Notes: generated from the letters alone by a model not told the origin. Positions 8,582-17,163 are shown, counted from the first letter of the stretch. The stretch: DNA of 26,944 nucleotides from Ga0077553 sp038215275 (GCA_038215275.1 JBBQRA010000056.1:1-26944); one strand, 5' to 3'. Made by a program: numbers and translations.

Positions 8582-9958
8582 ATGTACACCTCCCGCCGCC
8601 AATTCCTCTCCCGCGCCGGCCAAGGCTTCGGCCTCGTGGCCCTCTCCGGCCTGATGCAGGAAAACCTCCTCGCCGCCACCAAAGCCAAGCGCATCATCTA
8701 CCTGTTCATGCACGGCGGCGTCAGCCATGTCGACACGTTCGATCCCAAGCCCGCTCTTGCCAAGTACAATGGCCAGCCGCTGCCAGGTTCGTTCGGCGAA
8801 GGACTCGTCACCAGCCGCATCGACTTTCGCAAAGCGCGCATGCTGGCCTCCCCGTGGAACTTCACGCGCAGCGGCCAATCCGGCATCGAGATCTCTGACC
8901 TCTACCCGCACGTCCAGAAGCACGCCGACAAGCTCGCCGTCATTCGGTCCTGCCACGGCGACGCCTTCGACCATGCTCCGGCGATCAACCTCCGCACCAG
9001 CGGCAACCAGTTCCCCGGGCGCCCCTCGCTCGGCGCATGGGCCACCTACGGGCTGGGCTCGGAAAACAAAAACCTGCCGTCGTTCGTCGTCATGAGCGAC
9101 GGCGCCATGAAGTCCGGCGCCGGTGCGTACGGCTCCGGCTTCCTCCCCGCCGCCTATCAGGGCACCGCCTTTCGCAGCGGCCAGAACCCGGTGCTGCATC
9201 TTGCTTCCCCCGCCGGCATTACCCCGGAAGCGCAGAAAGAAACACTCTCGCTCATCGACCGCATGAACCGCCGCCACTTCGCCACGCGCGAAGAGGATTC
9301 GACGCTCGAAGCGCGCATCTCCTCCTACGAACTCGCATACCGCATGCAATCGGAAGCGCCAGACGCCGTCGACCTGACGAAAGAATCCGCCGCAGCGAAG
9401 GCCCTCTACGGCATCGACGAACCCATGACGGACGACTTCGGCCGCAAGTGTCTCCTCGCCCGCCGTCTCGTTGAACGTGGCGTCCGCTTCGTGCAGCTGT
9501 ATCAAGGTACGAACCTCGGCGACGATTGGGACGACGCCCATCTCGACCTGCTCGGCTCCCACAACAAGATGGCCAAGAAGTCAGACCAGCCGATCGCCGG
9601 GCTCCTGACGGACCTCGCCTCCCGCGGCCTGCTCGATTCGACGCTGGTCGTCTGGTCGAGCGAGTTTGGCCGCACGCCGCTCGCCGAAGGCAAGAACGGC
9701 CGAGACCATCACCCCTACGGCTTCACCATGTGGATGGCCGGCGCCGGTATTGCGGGTGGGCGCGTGCTCGGCTCCACCGACGAGTTCGGCCTTCGGGCCG
9801 TCGAACAGCGCAAGGATGTTCACGATGTCCACGCGACCCTCCTGCGTCTACTCGGCATGGACCATCTGAAACTCACCTATCGCTACCAGAGCCGCGACAT
9901 GCGCCTTACCGATGTCCACGGCGAGAACGAATTCACGTCCTGGCTGATGAACGCTTAG
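8582..9958 (+). CDS. Tat-exported DUF1501 (sulfatase-fold) protein
   Basis: The N-terminus SRRQFLSRAGQGFGLVALSG is a twin-arginine signal, implying export in folded, probably metal-loaded form. The 458 residues match the usual DUF1501 length. The family motifs are present: FMHGGVSHVDTFDPKP (42-57), which supplies metal-ligand type residues as in the alkaline phosphatase/sulfatase fold, CHGDAFDHAPA, and WSSEFGRTP with GRDHHPYGFTMWMAG (about 358-385). The formylglycine motif of true sulfatases is absent. It follows the DUF1549 gene by nine bases with AGGAG overlapping the upstream stop codon. Its last four bases overlap the stop of the convergent gene. Function is unknown; co-export with the cytochrome-type partner suggests they act together outside the cytoplasm. 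Confidence 0.95.
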   Translation: MYTSRRQFLSRAGQGFGLVALSGLMQENLLAATKAKRIIYLFMHGGVSHVDTFDPKPALAKYNGQPLPGSFGEGLVTSRIDFRKARMLASPWNFTRSGQSGIEISDLYPHVQKHADKLAVIRSCHGDAFDHAPAINLRTSGNQFPGRPSLGAWATYGLGSENKNLPSFVVMSDGAMKSGAGAYGSGFLPAAYQGTAFRSGQNPVLHLASPAGITPEAQKETLSLIDRMNRRHFATREEDSTLEARISSYELAYRMQSEAPDAVDLTKESAAAKALYGIDEPMTDDFGRKCLLARRLVERGVRFVQLYQGTNLGDDWDDAHLDLLGSHNKMAKKSDQPIAGLLTDLASRGLLDSTLVVWSSEFGRTPLAEGKNGRDHHPYGFTMWMAGAGIAGGRVLGSTDEFGLRAVEQRKDVHDVHATLLRLLGMDHLKLTYRYQSRDMRLTDVHGENEFTSWLMNA

Positions 9959-11298
9959 TCCTTGAACAGCGCCACCAACTGCTCCACCGCCGAGGCTACC
10001 ATCGCCTCTCCGCTCCCAGCGGCAAGCCGGCTGGAGATGACCTCATAAGCGCCTTCGGTATACGCCTTCCGATCTGGCACATAGCCCAGATTCCCGTTCG
10101 CCAGTTCCGCCACAATCGTCACCGGAAAAGGCGACGCCAGTTTGATCGCCCGTCCATGTTCCACAAAGATCTCGCCCGGCAGGCCCACCCACGCCACCGA
10201 CTTCCCCAAGGCAATCACCTGCACTTCGGCCGGAAACGGCTTCCCTGACCGCTCGACGACATCCATCACCTTGAACGCGTTCACCTGGTCGTAAAACGGG
10301 TTCGCGTTCTGCTTGCCGTAGTTGGCTACGATCACTTTCGCCCGCTCCACGTCCTCCGCCGGGTACGGCGCCGGCGCCAGATCCACCATCCGCGTCGACG
10401 CCCGCACCGACTGCGCGGCCACCGGCGTCATTCGCTCCATTGTCTTCAGCACGGCCGCGGCCAGCACCGTTCCGATCCGCGCCGCCTCGCCGTGACCTTT
10501 CTGCGGCCGGTTGTGCGACACGTCAATGTGGTTGATGTTCCCCGCGCAGCCGATCGTGAACAGCGTCGAGTAGGCGGGCCCCTTCACCCGCTTCATGTTC
10601 TCGCTCAAAGCGTACGCATAGTCGGCGGAGAACTCGGCCCCGCCCACCGTGTCGAGATGCAAAGCGAAGTTGACGTAAGCGCCGGTCCCGGCCGCCACCA
10701 CGGCCACATCCGGATCAATCGTGCCGAGCACCTTGTCGATCTTCGGGTTCCGCTTGCCCGGGTTCCAGCCCGTGGTCCCATCAATCATTCGGAAGCGGCG
10801 AATGAAGCTGATTGAATCCTCCTTGCCGACGCCAACGCTGATCTCCGATGGCGCCAGGGCGGCATTCGCCTTCTCCACACTCTCCGCAATCAGCCCGGGA
10901 ATCTTCTGCCAGAAACCCTTGGCCAATGCATCGATCTCCGGCTCCACATGGCGCAGCCGAGTCCCCAACTCCGGCCCCGTGTGCGAGTGCGTCGCCGAAA
11001 TCATCACGTGCGTCGCTGGAATGCCCGTGCGCGCCGCAATCAACCGCCGCGCTTCATCGACGAACTGCCGCGGGATCTGCACGTAGTCGACGCCCACCAG
11101 CGCCACTCGTACGCCTGCCTGCTCGACGACCATCGCCTTCGCATGCAGCGCATCATGCAAGCCTTCGTTCAGCCGGACGTAGTAGTAACCCGCCATCGGC
11201 ATTCGCGCCGGCGGCGTGATGTTCACCTCCGCCCTTCCCACCTTCCACTGCGCCGCCGCGCCGGACGCCAACAACACTAACAGAGCTAATCGCACCAT
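9955..11298 (-). CDS. Secreted neutral/alkaline ceramidase-like hydrolase
   Basis: The 447-residue product has a signal peptide (about 1-16, MVRLALLVLLASGAAA) and then the N-terminal domain of the neutral ceramidase family: VGRAEVNITPP, GYYYVRLNEGLHDALHAKAM, and the zinc-ligand motif ISATHSHTGPE (His104, His106), followed later by TIGCAGNINHIDV. True ceramidases split N-acyl-sphingosine and are usually 650 or more residues; this one lacks the C-terminal domain, as many bacterial homologues of unknown substrate do. So the lipid substrate is a guess. The ATG at 11298 has no good ribosome binding site but lies seven bases after a TAGGAT box, so it may be translated from a leaderless message. Confidence 0.9.
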   Translation of the reverse strand: MVRLALLVLLASGAAAQWKVGRAEVNITPPARMPMAGYYYVRLNEGLHDALHAKAMVVEQAGVRVALVGVDYVQIPRQFVDEARRLIAARTGIPATHVMISATHSHTGPELGTRLRHVEPEIDALAKGFWQKIPGLIAESVEKANAALAPSEISVGVGKEDSISFIRRFRMIDGTTGWNPGKRNPKIDKVLGTIDPDVAVVAAGTGAYVNFALHLDTVGGAEFSADYAYALSENMKRVKGPAYSTLFTIGCAGNINHIDVSHNRPQKGHGEAARIGTVLAAAVLKTMERMTPVAAQSVRASTRMVDLAPAPYPAEDVERAKVIVANYGKQNANPFYDQVNAFKVMDVVERSGKPFPAEVQVIALGKSVAWVGLPGEIFVEHGRAIKLASPFPVTIVAELANGNLGYVPDRKAYTEGAYEVISSRLAAGSGEAMVASAVEQLVALFKD

Positions 11299-11304
11299 GC
11301 CTGT

Positions 11305-11311
11305 TATCCTA
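11305..11311. promoter_or_regulatory. Symmetric -10 element TATCCTA between the ceramidase-like gene and metX
   Basis: TATCCTA reads TATCCT on the plus strand (14 bases before the metX ATG) and TAGGAT on the minus strand (seven bases before the ceramidase-like ATG). The whole intergenic space is only 26 bases, so both promoters must lie here or inside the neighbouring genes. No -35 box is obvious on either strand. Confidence 0.45.
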
Positions 11312-11324
11312 AGGGATTCCAGTC

Positions 11325-12416
11325 ATGGTCGTTTCCACGCAGACGAAGCGATTCGATTCCTTGGAGCTTGATTGTGGGGTCACCCTCGCTCCGGTCGATG
11401 TAGCTTACCAAACTTACGGAACGTTGAACGCTGAGCGTTCGAACGCCATCCTGATCACGCACGCCTTCTCGGGCGACGCTCACGCGGCCGGCATTGACCC
11501 GCAAAACCAGCAAAAAGGCTGGTGGGACAGCATGATCGGCCCAGACAAAGGCTTCGACACCGACCAGCATTTTGTTATCTGCTCGAACGTGCTCGGCGGC
11601 TGCCGCGGCACCACCGGCCCCGGCTCCATCGACCCCGCGACCGGCGAAGTCTTCGGCATGACCTTCCCGGTCATCACCATCGGCGACATGGTGCGCCTCC
11701 AAGCCAAGCTGATCGAAGCCCTGGGTATTGAACGTCTGCTCTGTGTCGCCGGCGGTTCCATGGGCGGCATGCAGGTGCTCGAGTGGGCCGCCCGCTTCCC
11801 GGATCGGGTCGCCTCGGCGATCCCGATCGCCACGACACCGCGCCACAGCGCTCAACAGATCGCCTTCAATGAGGTCGGCCGTCAAGCGATCATGGCAGAC
11901 CCCGATTGGAACAACGGCAACTACTACGGCGGCAAACTGCCGGGCCGCGGCCTTTCCGTTGCCCGCATGGTGGGCCACATCACCTACATGAGCGATGAGT
12001 CGATGCGCCAGAAGTTCGGCCGCCGCCAGCGCGAAGACCAAGGCATCTTCGAGGTCGAAAGCTATCTGCGCTACCGTGGCAGCCAGTTCGTCGATCGCTT
12101 TGACGCGAACTCGTATCTGTACATCACGAAGGCCATGGACCTTTTCGATCTCGCCGGCGGCCAGCAGTCGCTCACAGCCGTTCTCGAACGTTCGAAGACC
12201 AAGTTCCTCGTCATCAGCTTCACCTCCGATTGGCTCTACCCGTCCTATCAGTCGCAGGAGGTGGTCAATGCCTTGCGCCGCCGCAACCAGGACGTCGCCT
12301 ATATCGAACTCACCTCGAAGTACGGCCACGATGCGTTCCTCGTCGAAGTGGAAGAGCAAACCGAAATCGTGAAAGGCTTCCTGCACCGCGTAACTAAAGG
12401 AGTGAACCGCCGATGA
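11325..12416 (+). CDS. metX: Homoserine O-acetyltransferase (MetX family)
   Basis: MetX acylates the hydroxyl of homoserine, the first committed step of methionine synthesis. The 363-residue alpha/beta-hydrolase fold protein carries the nucleophile Ser145 in AGGSMGGMQ, Asp302 in SDWLYP and His335 in YGHDAF, which form the expected catalytic triad. The family motifs HAFSGDAHAAG (46-56) and NVLGGCRGTTGP (88-99) are intact. Some MetX-family enzymes use succinyl-CoA instead of acetyl-CoA, and this cannot be settled by eye. AAGGGA nine bases before the ATG serves as ribosome binding site. Its stop overlaps the metW start by four bases (ATGA), so the two are translationally coupled. Confidence 0.97.
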   Translation: MVVSTQTKRFDSLELDCGVTLAPVDVAYQTYGTLNAERSNAILITHAFSGDAHAAGIDPQNQQKGWWDSMIGPDKGFDTDQHFVICSNVLGGCRGTTGPGSIDPATGEVFGMTFPVITIGDMVRLQAKLIEALGIERLLCVAGGSMGGMQVLEWAARFPDRVASAIPIATTPRHSAQQIAFNEVGRQAIMADPDWNNGNYYGGKLPGRGLSVARMVGHITYMSDESMRQKFGRRQREDQGIFEVESYLRYRGSQFVDRFDANSYLYITKAMDLFDLAGGQQSLTAVLERSKTKFLVISFTSDWLYPSYQSQEVVNALRRRNQDVAYIELTSKYGHDAFLVEVEEQTEIVKGFLHRVTKGVNRR

Positions 12417-13042
12417 CCGCCGCCCGGCAAACCGATCCCTTCGTGCGCGACCTGCTCGGCCGCGGCGACTACGCCATCTTCAGTGAAATCGTCGCCCCGC
12501 AGACCTGCGTCCTCGACCTCAGCTGCGGCGACGGCGAACTGCTCAGTTGGCTCGCGGACAATAAAGACGTGGACGCGCGCGGCGTCGAGATGGACGCCGC
12601 CAAAGTGCAGAAGGCCATCGCCAAAGGCGTCAGTTGCTACCAGGGCAATCTCGAAGAGTGCCTGGCCGACTATCCCGATGGCGCCTTCGACTACGTCATC
12701 CTCAGCCAGACGCTGCAGGAAGTCCGCCGCCCCCTGCAGGTGATGAATGAGATGCTCCGCGTCGGCCGCCGAGCCATCGTTGCGTTTCCAAACTTCGGCC
12801 ACTGGCGCGTCCGCCTCGCGCATCTTTTCACCGGCCGCGCCCCGAAAACCACGCGTTTCCCGCACGAATGGTACGACTCGCCGAACATCCACTTCTTCAC
12901 GGTTGACGATTTCGAGATCCTCGCCGCCCGCGAGAACTGGAACATCGAAAAGCGTGTGTTCCTCGACAACAATCGCGAAGTGACGATGCTGCCGAACCTG
13001 CTCGCTGAGACCGCCGTCTATCTAGTACGCCTCAAAGGCTGA
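12413..13042 (+). CDS. metW: Methionine biosynthesis protein MetW (SAM-methyltransferase fold)
   Basis: The 209-residue product has the SAM-binding glycine motif VLDLSCGDGELL (33-44; most homologues have LGCGDG, here Ser37 replaces Gly), GVEMD at the end of strand two, and the conserved C-terminal blocks VAFPNFGHWRVR, RFPHEWYDSPNIHFFTVDDFE. MetW is typically encoded next to metX and is needed for, or enhances, homoserine acylation in several bacteria. The coupling to metX here fits that role exactly. It is cytoplasmic and has no signal peptide. Confidence 0.97.
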   Translation: MTAARQTDPFVRDLLGRGDYAIFSEIVAPQTCVLDLSCGDGELLSWLADNKDVDARGVEMDAAKVQKAIAKGVSCYQGNLEECLADYPDGAFDYVILSQTLQEVRRPLQVMNEMLRVGRRAIVAFPNFGHWRVRLAHLFTGRAPKTTRFPHEWYDSPNIHFFTVDDFEILAARENWNIEKRVFLDNNREVTMLPNLLAETAVYLVRLKG

Positions 13043-13047
13043 CCAGA

Positions 13048-13053
13048 TATAAT
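13048..13053 (+). promoter_or_regulatory. Consensus -10 box TATAAT before the sulfatase gene
   Basis: A perfect TATAAT begins six bases after the metW stop codon. It ends ten bases before the ATG at 13064, so the message would start about at position 13060 and be almost leaderless. The in-frame ATG at 13052 lies inside this box and is therefore an unlikely start. No -35 hexamer is visible at the usual distance. Confidence 0.5.
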
Positions 13054-13063
13054 GCCCGGGACC

Positions 13064-14521
13064 ATGCTCACCCGCCGCGCTTTCCTCGCCTCCGCCTCCG
13101 CTGCCCTTGCGGCCCCCTCGCAGCCGAACGTCCTCTTCGTTTCCGTCGATGACATGAACGACTGGGTCGGCTGTCTCCGCGGATACCCCGGCGTGAAGAC
13201 TCCGAACATCGACCGCCTGGCCCAACGCGGGGTGCTCTTCGCCAACGCCCACTGCGCGTCTCCGCTCTGCAACCCCTCGCGCACCGCCCTGCTCCTCGGC
13301 CAACGCCCCTCGACAACTGGCATGTACAACAACGACCAGTTCTGGCCGCCGGTCCTGCCGGATGCGGTCAGCATGCCAATGTACTTCAAGCAGAACGGCT
13401 ACCATGTCGCCGGCGCCGGCAAGATCTTCCATCACACGGCAGGCAACAATCCGCCTTCGCAATGGGACGAGTTCCAACTGCAGGTTTTCGACGACCCGTG
13501 GTATCGCCGCGCCGACTGGTATCCCTGGAATAAGCGGATCCCCGCGCCCCCCGGCATCCCGTTAAACGGCCTCGATAAGTTCCAGGGAGAGTTCGATTGG
13601 GGCGTACTGCCGTATCAGGAGCAAGCTTACGGCGACCAGCGCGCCATCGAGTTCGGCGCCAAATTCCTCGCGAAATCGCACGAAAAACCGTTCTTCCTTG
13701 CCATCGGCCTGTGGCATCCGCACATCCCGATGTACGCCCCGCAGAAGTACTTCGACCTTTATCCACCCGAGAAGGTCACGCTGCCCGAAGCCCCCGCCGA
13801 CGACCTCAACGATGTCCCCAAAATCGGCCAGGAGTTCGCCGCCTTTCGCCGCGCTGAACACGAACGCATCGTTGCCACCGGGAAGCACAAAGATGCCGTC
13901 CGATCCTATCTCGCTTGCATCACCTTCGCCGATGCTATGGTGGGCCAGCTCCTCGACGCACTCGACAAGTCCGCTCACGCCAAGAACACGGTGATCGTTT
14001 TCTGGAGCGACAACGGCTGGCACCTCGGCGAGAAACAACACTGGCATAAGTCCACGCTGTGGCAACGCTCCACCCACATCCCGCTGATCATCGCCGGCCC
14101 CGGCACCTCTAAGCCCGGGGTCGCGCGGACCCAGGCCGTCAGCCTGCTCGATCTCTATCCCACGATCGTCGACCTCTGCGGCCTGCCGAAGAACCCGCGC
14201 AATGAGGGTCTCAGTCTTGTGCCCCAACTCCGCAACCCAAACGCCAAGCGCCCCCCTGCCGTCATCACCTATCTCGAAGGCAACCACGCCGTCCGCACCG
14301 AACGCTGGCGCTACATCCGCTACCGCGATAACACCGAAGAGCTCTACGATTGCGTGGCCGATCCCAATGAATGGCGCAACCTCGCCAGCGACCCGGCCCA
14401 CAGTAAACTGAAGGCAGAACTCGCCCGCTACATACCCACCACGAACGCGAAGGCCCAGCCCCTCCGTACCGAATTCGATTTCGATTTCGAAACCTATACA
14501 TACCGCAGAAAAGGAAAATAA
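13064..14521 (+). CDS. Tat-exported sulfatase, iduronate-2-sulfatase/choline-sulfatase type
   Basis: The enzyme hydrolyses sulfate esters outside the cytoplasm. From the ATG at 13064 the 485-residue protein starts MLTRRAFLASASAALAA, a twin-arginine signal. The metal residues Asp29 and Asp30 (VSVDDMNDW) and the modification motif CNPSR with Cys69 as formylglycine precursor are present. Downstream, WHPHIPMYAP and FWSDNGWHLGEKQHWHKST (Asp316, Asn317, His320) complete the active site. The C-terminal YLEGNHAVRTERWRYIRY block is typical of the family. Wording of the motifs is closest to planctomycete-type iduronate-2-sulfatases; the natural substrate cannot be deduced. A longer reading from 13052 would add four residues but that ATG lies in a -10 box. 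The next gene follows after three bases. Confidence 0.95.
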   Translation: MLTRRAFLASASAALAAPSQPNVLFVSVDDMNDWVGCLRGYPGVKTPNIDRLAQRGVLFANAHCASPLCNPSRTALLLGQRPSTTGMYNNDQFWPPVLPDAVSMPMYFKQNGYHVAGAGKIFHHTAGNNPPSQWDEFQLQVFDDPWYRRADWYPWNKRIPAPPGIPLNGLDKFQGEFDWGVLPYQEQAYGDQRAIEFGAKFLAKSHEKPFFLAIGLWHPHIPMYAPQKYFDLYPPEKVTLPEAPADDLNDVPKIGQEFAAFRRAEHERIVATGKHKDAVRSYLACITFADAMVGQLLDALDKSAHAKNTVIVFWSDNGWHLGEKQHWHKSTLWQRSTHIPLIIAGPGTSKPGVARTQAVSLLDLYPTIVDLCGLPKNPRNEGLSLVPQLRNPNAKRPPAVITYLEGNHAVRTERWRYIRYRDNTEELYDCVADPNEWRNLASDPAHSKLKAELARYIPTTNAKAQPLRTEFDFDFETYTYRRKGK

Positions 14522-14524
14522 CCC

Positions 14525-15475
14525 ATGCCGTCTCTCCTCCTCCTCGCTGCCTCCACGTGGCTAGTCCTCCACAAGGGCGATAGCTCACTCGGCTTCTACT
14601 CCGCCGATGGGACGCTCGAAAAGAAGGTGTCCGTCAACGCCCATCCTCACGAAATGGTCCGCTCCGCCGATGGCAAACTGCTCTTCACCACCGACAACGG
14701 CACCATGCGCATCGAACAAGCCGGCCAAGGCGGCAACACGGTTTCCATCATCGATCTCGAGCGCCGCGAAAAGATCGGCGAGATTTCCACCGGCGAGTAT
14801 CGGCGCCCCCACGGCATCGCCCGCCTGCCCAATGGCAATCTGCTCATCTCCACGGAACTCCCCGACGCCTTGCTGCTCGTTGACCCCGGCAAGCGCTCGA
14901 TCCTTCGCACCTACCAGACGCAGGGCAAGACGGCCCACATGGTTACGGCCAGCCGCGACGGCGAGTGGGCCTGGGTTTCGAACTCCACTTCATCCAACGT
15001 CTCCGCCATTCATCTCGGCACCGGCGAAGTGAAGCTCATCCCTACCGGGCCGCGACCCGAAGGCAGCGTCCTCTCGCCGGACGGCAAGCGTTTATACGTC
15101 TGCCAGCGCGATGGCAAAGGCATCGCCGAAATCGACACCGCCACGCATAAACTGATCCGTACGCTTGACTCCGGCCCCGGCCCTGTCCGCATCGATGTGA
15201 CGCCTGACAATCGCTACGTGGTCTACGGCCTCCTCGATGAAAAGGCTGTCGGCTGGACCGATACGAAGACCGGCAAGGTGGCTGGCCGCGTAGAACTCCC
15301 CGCCCCGCTCGGCCAGATCGTCAGTCTCCATCTAAGTCCAGACGGCAAGCTGGCCTACGCTTCGAACGAGAATCTCGACAAGGTCTATACCATCGACCTC
15401 GCCGCCCGCCGCATCGTCAAGGAATGGAACCTGACCAAAGGCTTCGCGCCAGACCCGGCCATGGAACTCCACTAG
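14525..15475 (+). CDS. YncE-like seven-bladed beta-propeller protein, probably exported
   Basis: The 316-residue product is made of repeats of the type S-ADGKLLFTTDNG, SPDGKRLYVCQRDG, TPDNRYVVYGLLDE, SPDGKLAYASNENLD, spaced by about 40 residues, which is the YncE/40-residue beta-propeller pattern. A short hydrophobic N-terminus (MPSLLLLAAST) suggests a signal peptide. AAGGAAA precedes the ATG by eight bases and the gene starts three bases after the sulfatase stop, so they are one operon. Such propellers bind ligands or partners; no catalytic residues can be named. Its last four bases, CTAG, carry stop codons for both this gene and the convergent gene. Confidence 0.88.
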   Translation: MPSLLLLAASTWLVLHKGDSSLGFYSADGTLEKKVSVNAHPHEMVRSADGKLLFTTDNGTMRIEQAGQGGNTVSIIDLERREKIGEISTGEYRRPHGIARLPNGNLLISTELPDALLLVDPGKRSILRTYQTQGKTAHMVTASRDGEWAWVSNSTSSNVSAIHLGTGEVKLIPTGPRPEGSVLSPDGKRLYVCQRDGKGIAEIDTATHKLIRTLDSGPGPVRIDVTPDNRYVVYGLLDEKAVGWTDTKTGKVAGRVELPAPLGQIVSLHLSPDGKLAYASNENLDKVYTIDLAARRIVKEWNLTKGFAPDPAMELH

Positions 15476-16290
15476 AACAGACGCGAGTCGAGCTCGGCTT
15501 CGAGATAGCTCTCCTTGCCCGGAAACCGGTCCCGGAAGTCCAGCCGCGCCGCCTCAATCGGAACCCGCAGCGCCGCATACACCTTGCCCCGCGCTCGTCC
15601 CTCTGCCAGCACCTGACTATTCTGCAGAATCAGTTTCGCCACCGCCACGCTAGCCCCCCGCTTTGCCCGCCAATCCACGGCCTCCGGCTCGGCCGCAACA
15701 GGCGACGAAGCCACCGGCTCCACCGGATGCCGATGCTCAGGCTCCATCGCCGCGGGTTGAATCAGCGGCGCGGTACCGTTCACTTTCCGCAATTCGAGCG
15801 ACCCGGCAGCCAACGACGTCAACGTCTCTAGCGCGGGCAGATTCGCATCGCCCTCGGCGTACAGAATCCCGAGCACGCGCGATTTCCCCGCGATCGGCAA
15901 CAGGTGTGCCCGCTTGGCCAGCGCCGGGCTGAACTGAGCCCCACCCAGCTGCGAAGCCGCCGTCAAGCAAACCACCAGCTCTTTCGTATCGATCACCTGC
16001 TGCAGCGCCGGTGCCTCGCTCAAGGCAATCGCATCCACCGGCAACTCGCCCGGCCCGCGCAGAGCCTTAGCCGCCACGCGATCGCCGTCAATCGAGAACA
16101 ACACCACCCGGGGAGCAAACGCCGCCGCGGCATCGGCCACAATCTGAATCCACTGGTCAATCGATTCCGACTGCCGCAGCGCCCGGGCTGCTCGCTGCAG
16201 CGCGGCGGTCTCGGTCGGCACAGCCGCCAGCCGGCTGCTCAACAGCGCCGCCACTTCATCTCGAATTTGCGCAATCTGCGTGTTAGTCAT
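15472..16290 (-). CDS. GAF-like domain protein with conserved helical tail
   Basis: The start is set at the ATG at 16290, giving 272 residues beginning MTNTQIAQIRDEVAALL; a longer frame to 16335 exists but would run deep into the upstream gene. A helical N-terminus is followed by a GAF-like region (about 30-165: SIDQWIQIVADAAAAFAPRVVLFSIDGD, HLLPIAGKSRVLGILYAEGD, read in blocks), a proline/glutamate-rich linker, and a C-terminal helical segment (AKLILQNSQ, VLAEGRARG, KVYAALRVPIEAARLDF) like tails seen on other GAF-type regulatory proteins. No ligand or output domain is visible. The start overlaps the stop of the AIM24-type gene by eight bases, so the two are translationally coupled. Confidence 0.8.
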   Translation of the reverse strand: MTNTQIAQIRDEVAALLSSRLAAVPTETAALQRAARALRQSESIDQWIQIVADAAAAFAPRVVLFSIDGDRVAAKALRGPGELPVDAIALSEAPALQQVIDTKELVVCLTAASQLGGAQFSPALAKRAHLLPIAGKSRVLGILYAEGDANLPALETLTSLAAGSLELRKVNGTAPLIQPAAMEPEHRHPVEPVASSPVAAEPEAVDWRAKRGASVAVAKLILQNSQVLAEGRARGKVYAALRVPIEAARLDFRDRFPGKESYLEAELDSRLF

Positions 16291-17140
16291 CCGAACTGAA
16301 CATTCCCGTAATCGACCCGAAAGCGCTCCGCTCATCGCCGCCGCCGGTGGCCGACGGCGCCAGTTCCCGTCGCAGCTTGCTCAGCGTCATCGACTGCACA
16401 ATCGCCCGGCCTGGTCCTGTCAGCGTAGCGAGAAACAGCCCTTCCCCGCCGAAGATCGCCGTCTTTATCCCACCAACAAACTGAATGTCGTACTGCACGG
16501 TATCTTCGAATGCCACAATGCAGCCCGTATCCACCTGCAGCATCTCGCCCGATGCCAGGTTGAACTCGATAAAGTCGCCGCCGCCGTGGATAAACACCAC
16601 TCCGGGTCCCGTCAGCTTTTGGAGTATAAACCCTTCGCCGCCGAACAGACCGCTACCAATCTTCTTCACGAGCGCGATGCTCAATTGCACAGTCGGTTGT
16701 GCAGCCAGAAATCCGTCCCGCTGCACCAGCACGCTCTTGCCCGGCGGCAGGTCAAACGCCTGAATCCGGCCCGGATACGATCCGGCAAAACCAACCTCGC
16801 CCATCCCATTGGCTCGGAAGTAGGTCATGAACAGCGATTCGCCGGACAGCTTCCGCTTCAACGCTCCCCAGATTTTCTCGCCGAGCGAGTTCCCGGACAT
16901 CTTCGTCTCCCACTGCACCGACGGTGTCTTGTACACCATCTTGCCCGCCTCTGCGTATATCTCTTGTCCGGGCTGCAATTTTACGCGGGCCACCTGGAGG
17001 TTATCCCCATGAATCGTATACTCAAGCGACTGCGGCGCATAGACGGCGGCCACGTTGGCCGCGCCCATCTGAGCATCGCACTGGAAACAGAACCGGGCAT
17101 CATCCGCTTGGTTAGCCCCGCACTTGTTACAGAACGCCAT
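16283..17140 (-). CDS. AIM24-family protein with N-terminal zinc ribbon
   Basis: The ATG at 17140 is preceded by GGAGG at a ten-base spacing; the TTG three bases earlier is less likely. The 285-residue protein opens with a four-cysteine zinc ribbon (Cys4, Cys7, Cys18, Cys21: FCNKCG and FCFQCD). The rest is the AIM24/TIGR00266 beta-rich domain, with QILVARVKLQPG-type entry (here NLQVARVKLQPGQEIYAEAG), FMTYFRANGMGEVGFA, GEGFILQKLTGPGVVFIHGGG and GEGLFLATLTGPGRAIVQSM. Bacterial members are uncharacterised; the yeast namesake affects mitochondrial membrane organisation. It is cytoplasmic by sequence. It precedes, and overlaps, the GAF-like gene, suggesting a joint role. Confidence 0.92.
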   Translation of the reverse strand: MAFCNKCGANQADDARFCFQCDAQMGAANVAAVYAPQSLEYTIHGDNLQVARVKLQPGQEIYAEAGKMVYKTPSVQWETKMSGNSLGEKIWGALKRKLSGESLFMTYFRANGMGEVGFAGSYPGRIQAFDLPPGKSVLVQRDGFLAAQPTVQLSIALVKKIGSGLFGGEGFILQKLTGPGVVFIHGGGDFIEFNLASGEMLQVDTGCIVAFEDTVQYDIQFVGGIKTAIFGGEGLFLATLTGPGRAIVQSMTLSKLRRELAPSATGGGDERSAFGSITGMFSSDD

Positions 17141-17163
17141 CAAAACAAATCCTCCGCAAGTTG

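Noticed and set aside
7529..9562. Long open frames on the minus strand opposite the DUF1549 and DUF1501 genes
   Set aside because: They are mirror frames of GC-rich coding sequence with biased third positions, contain no recognisable domains, and the plus-strand genes are certain.
11304..12386. 360-codon open frame on the minus strand opposite metX
   Set aside because: metX has its full catalytic triad and is coupled to metW; the opposite frame has no family features.
16291..16335. Upstream start giving 15 more residues for the GAF-like protein
   Set aside because: It would overlap the AIM24-type coding end by over 50 bases, whereas the ATG at 16290 gives a normal coupling overlap of eight bases.
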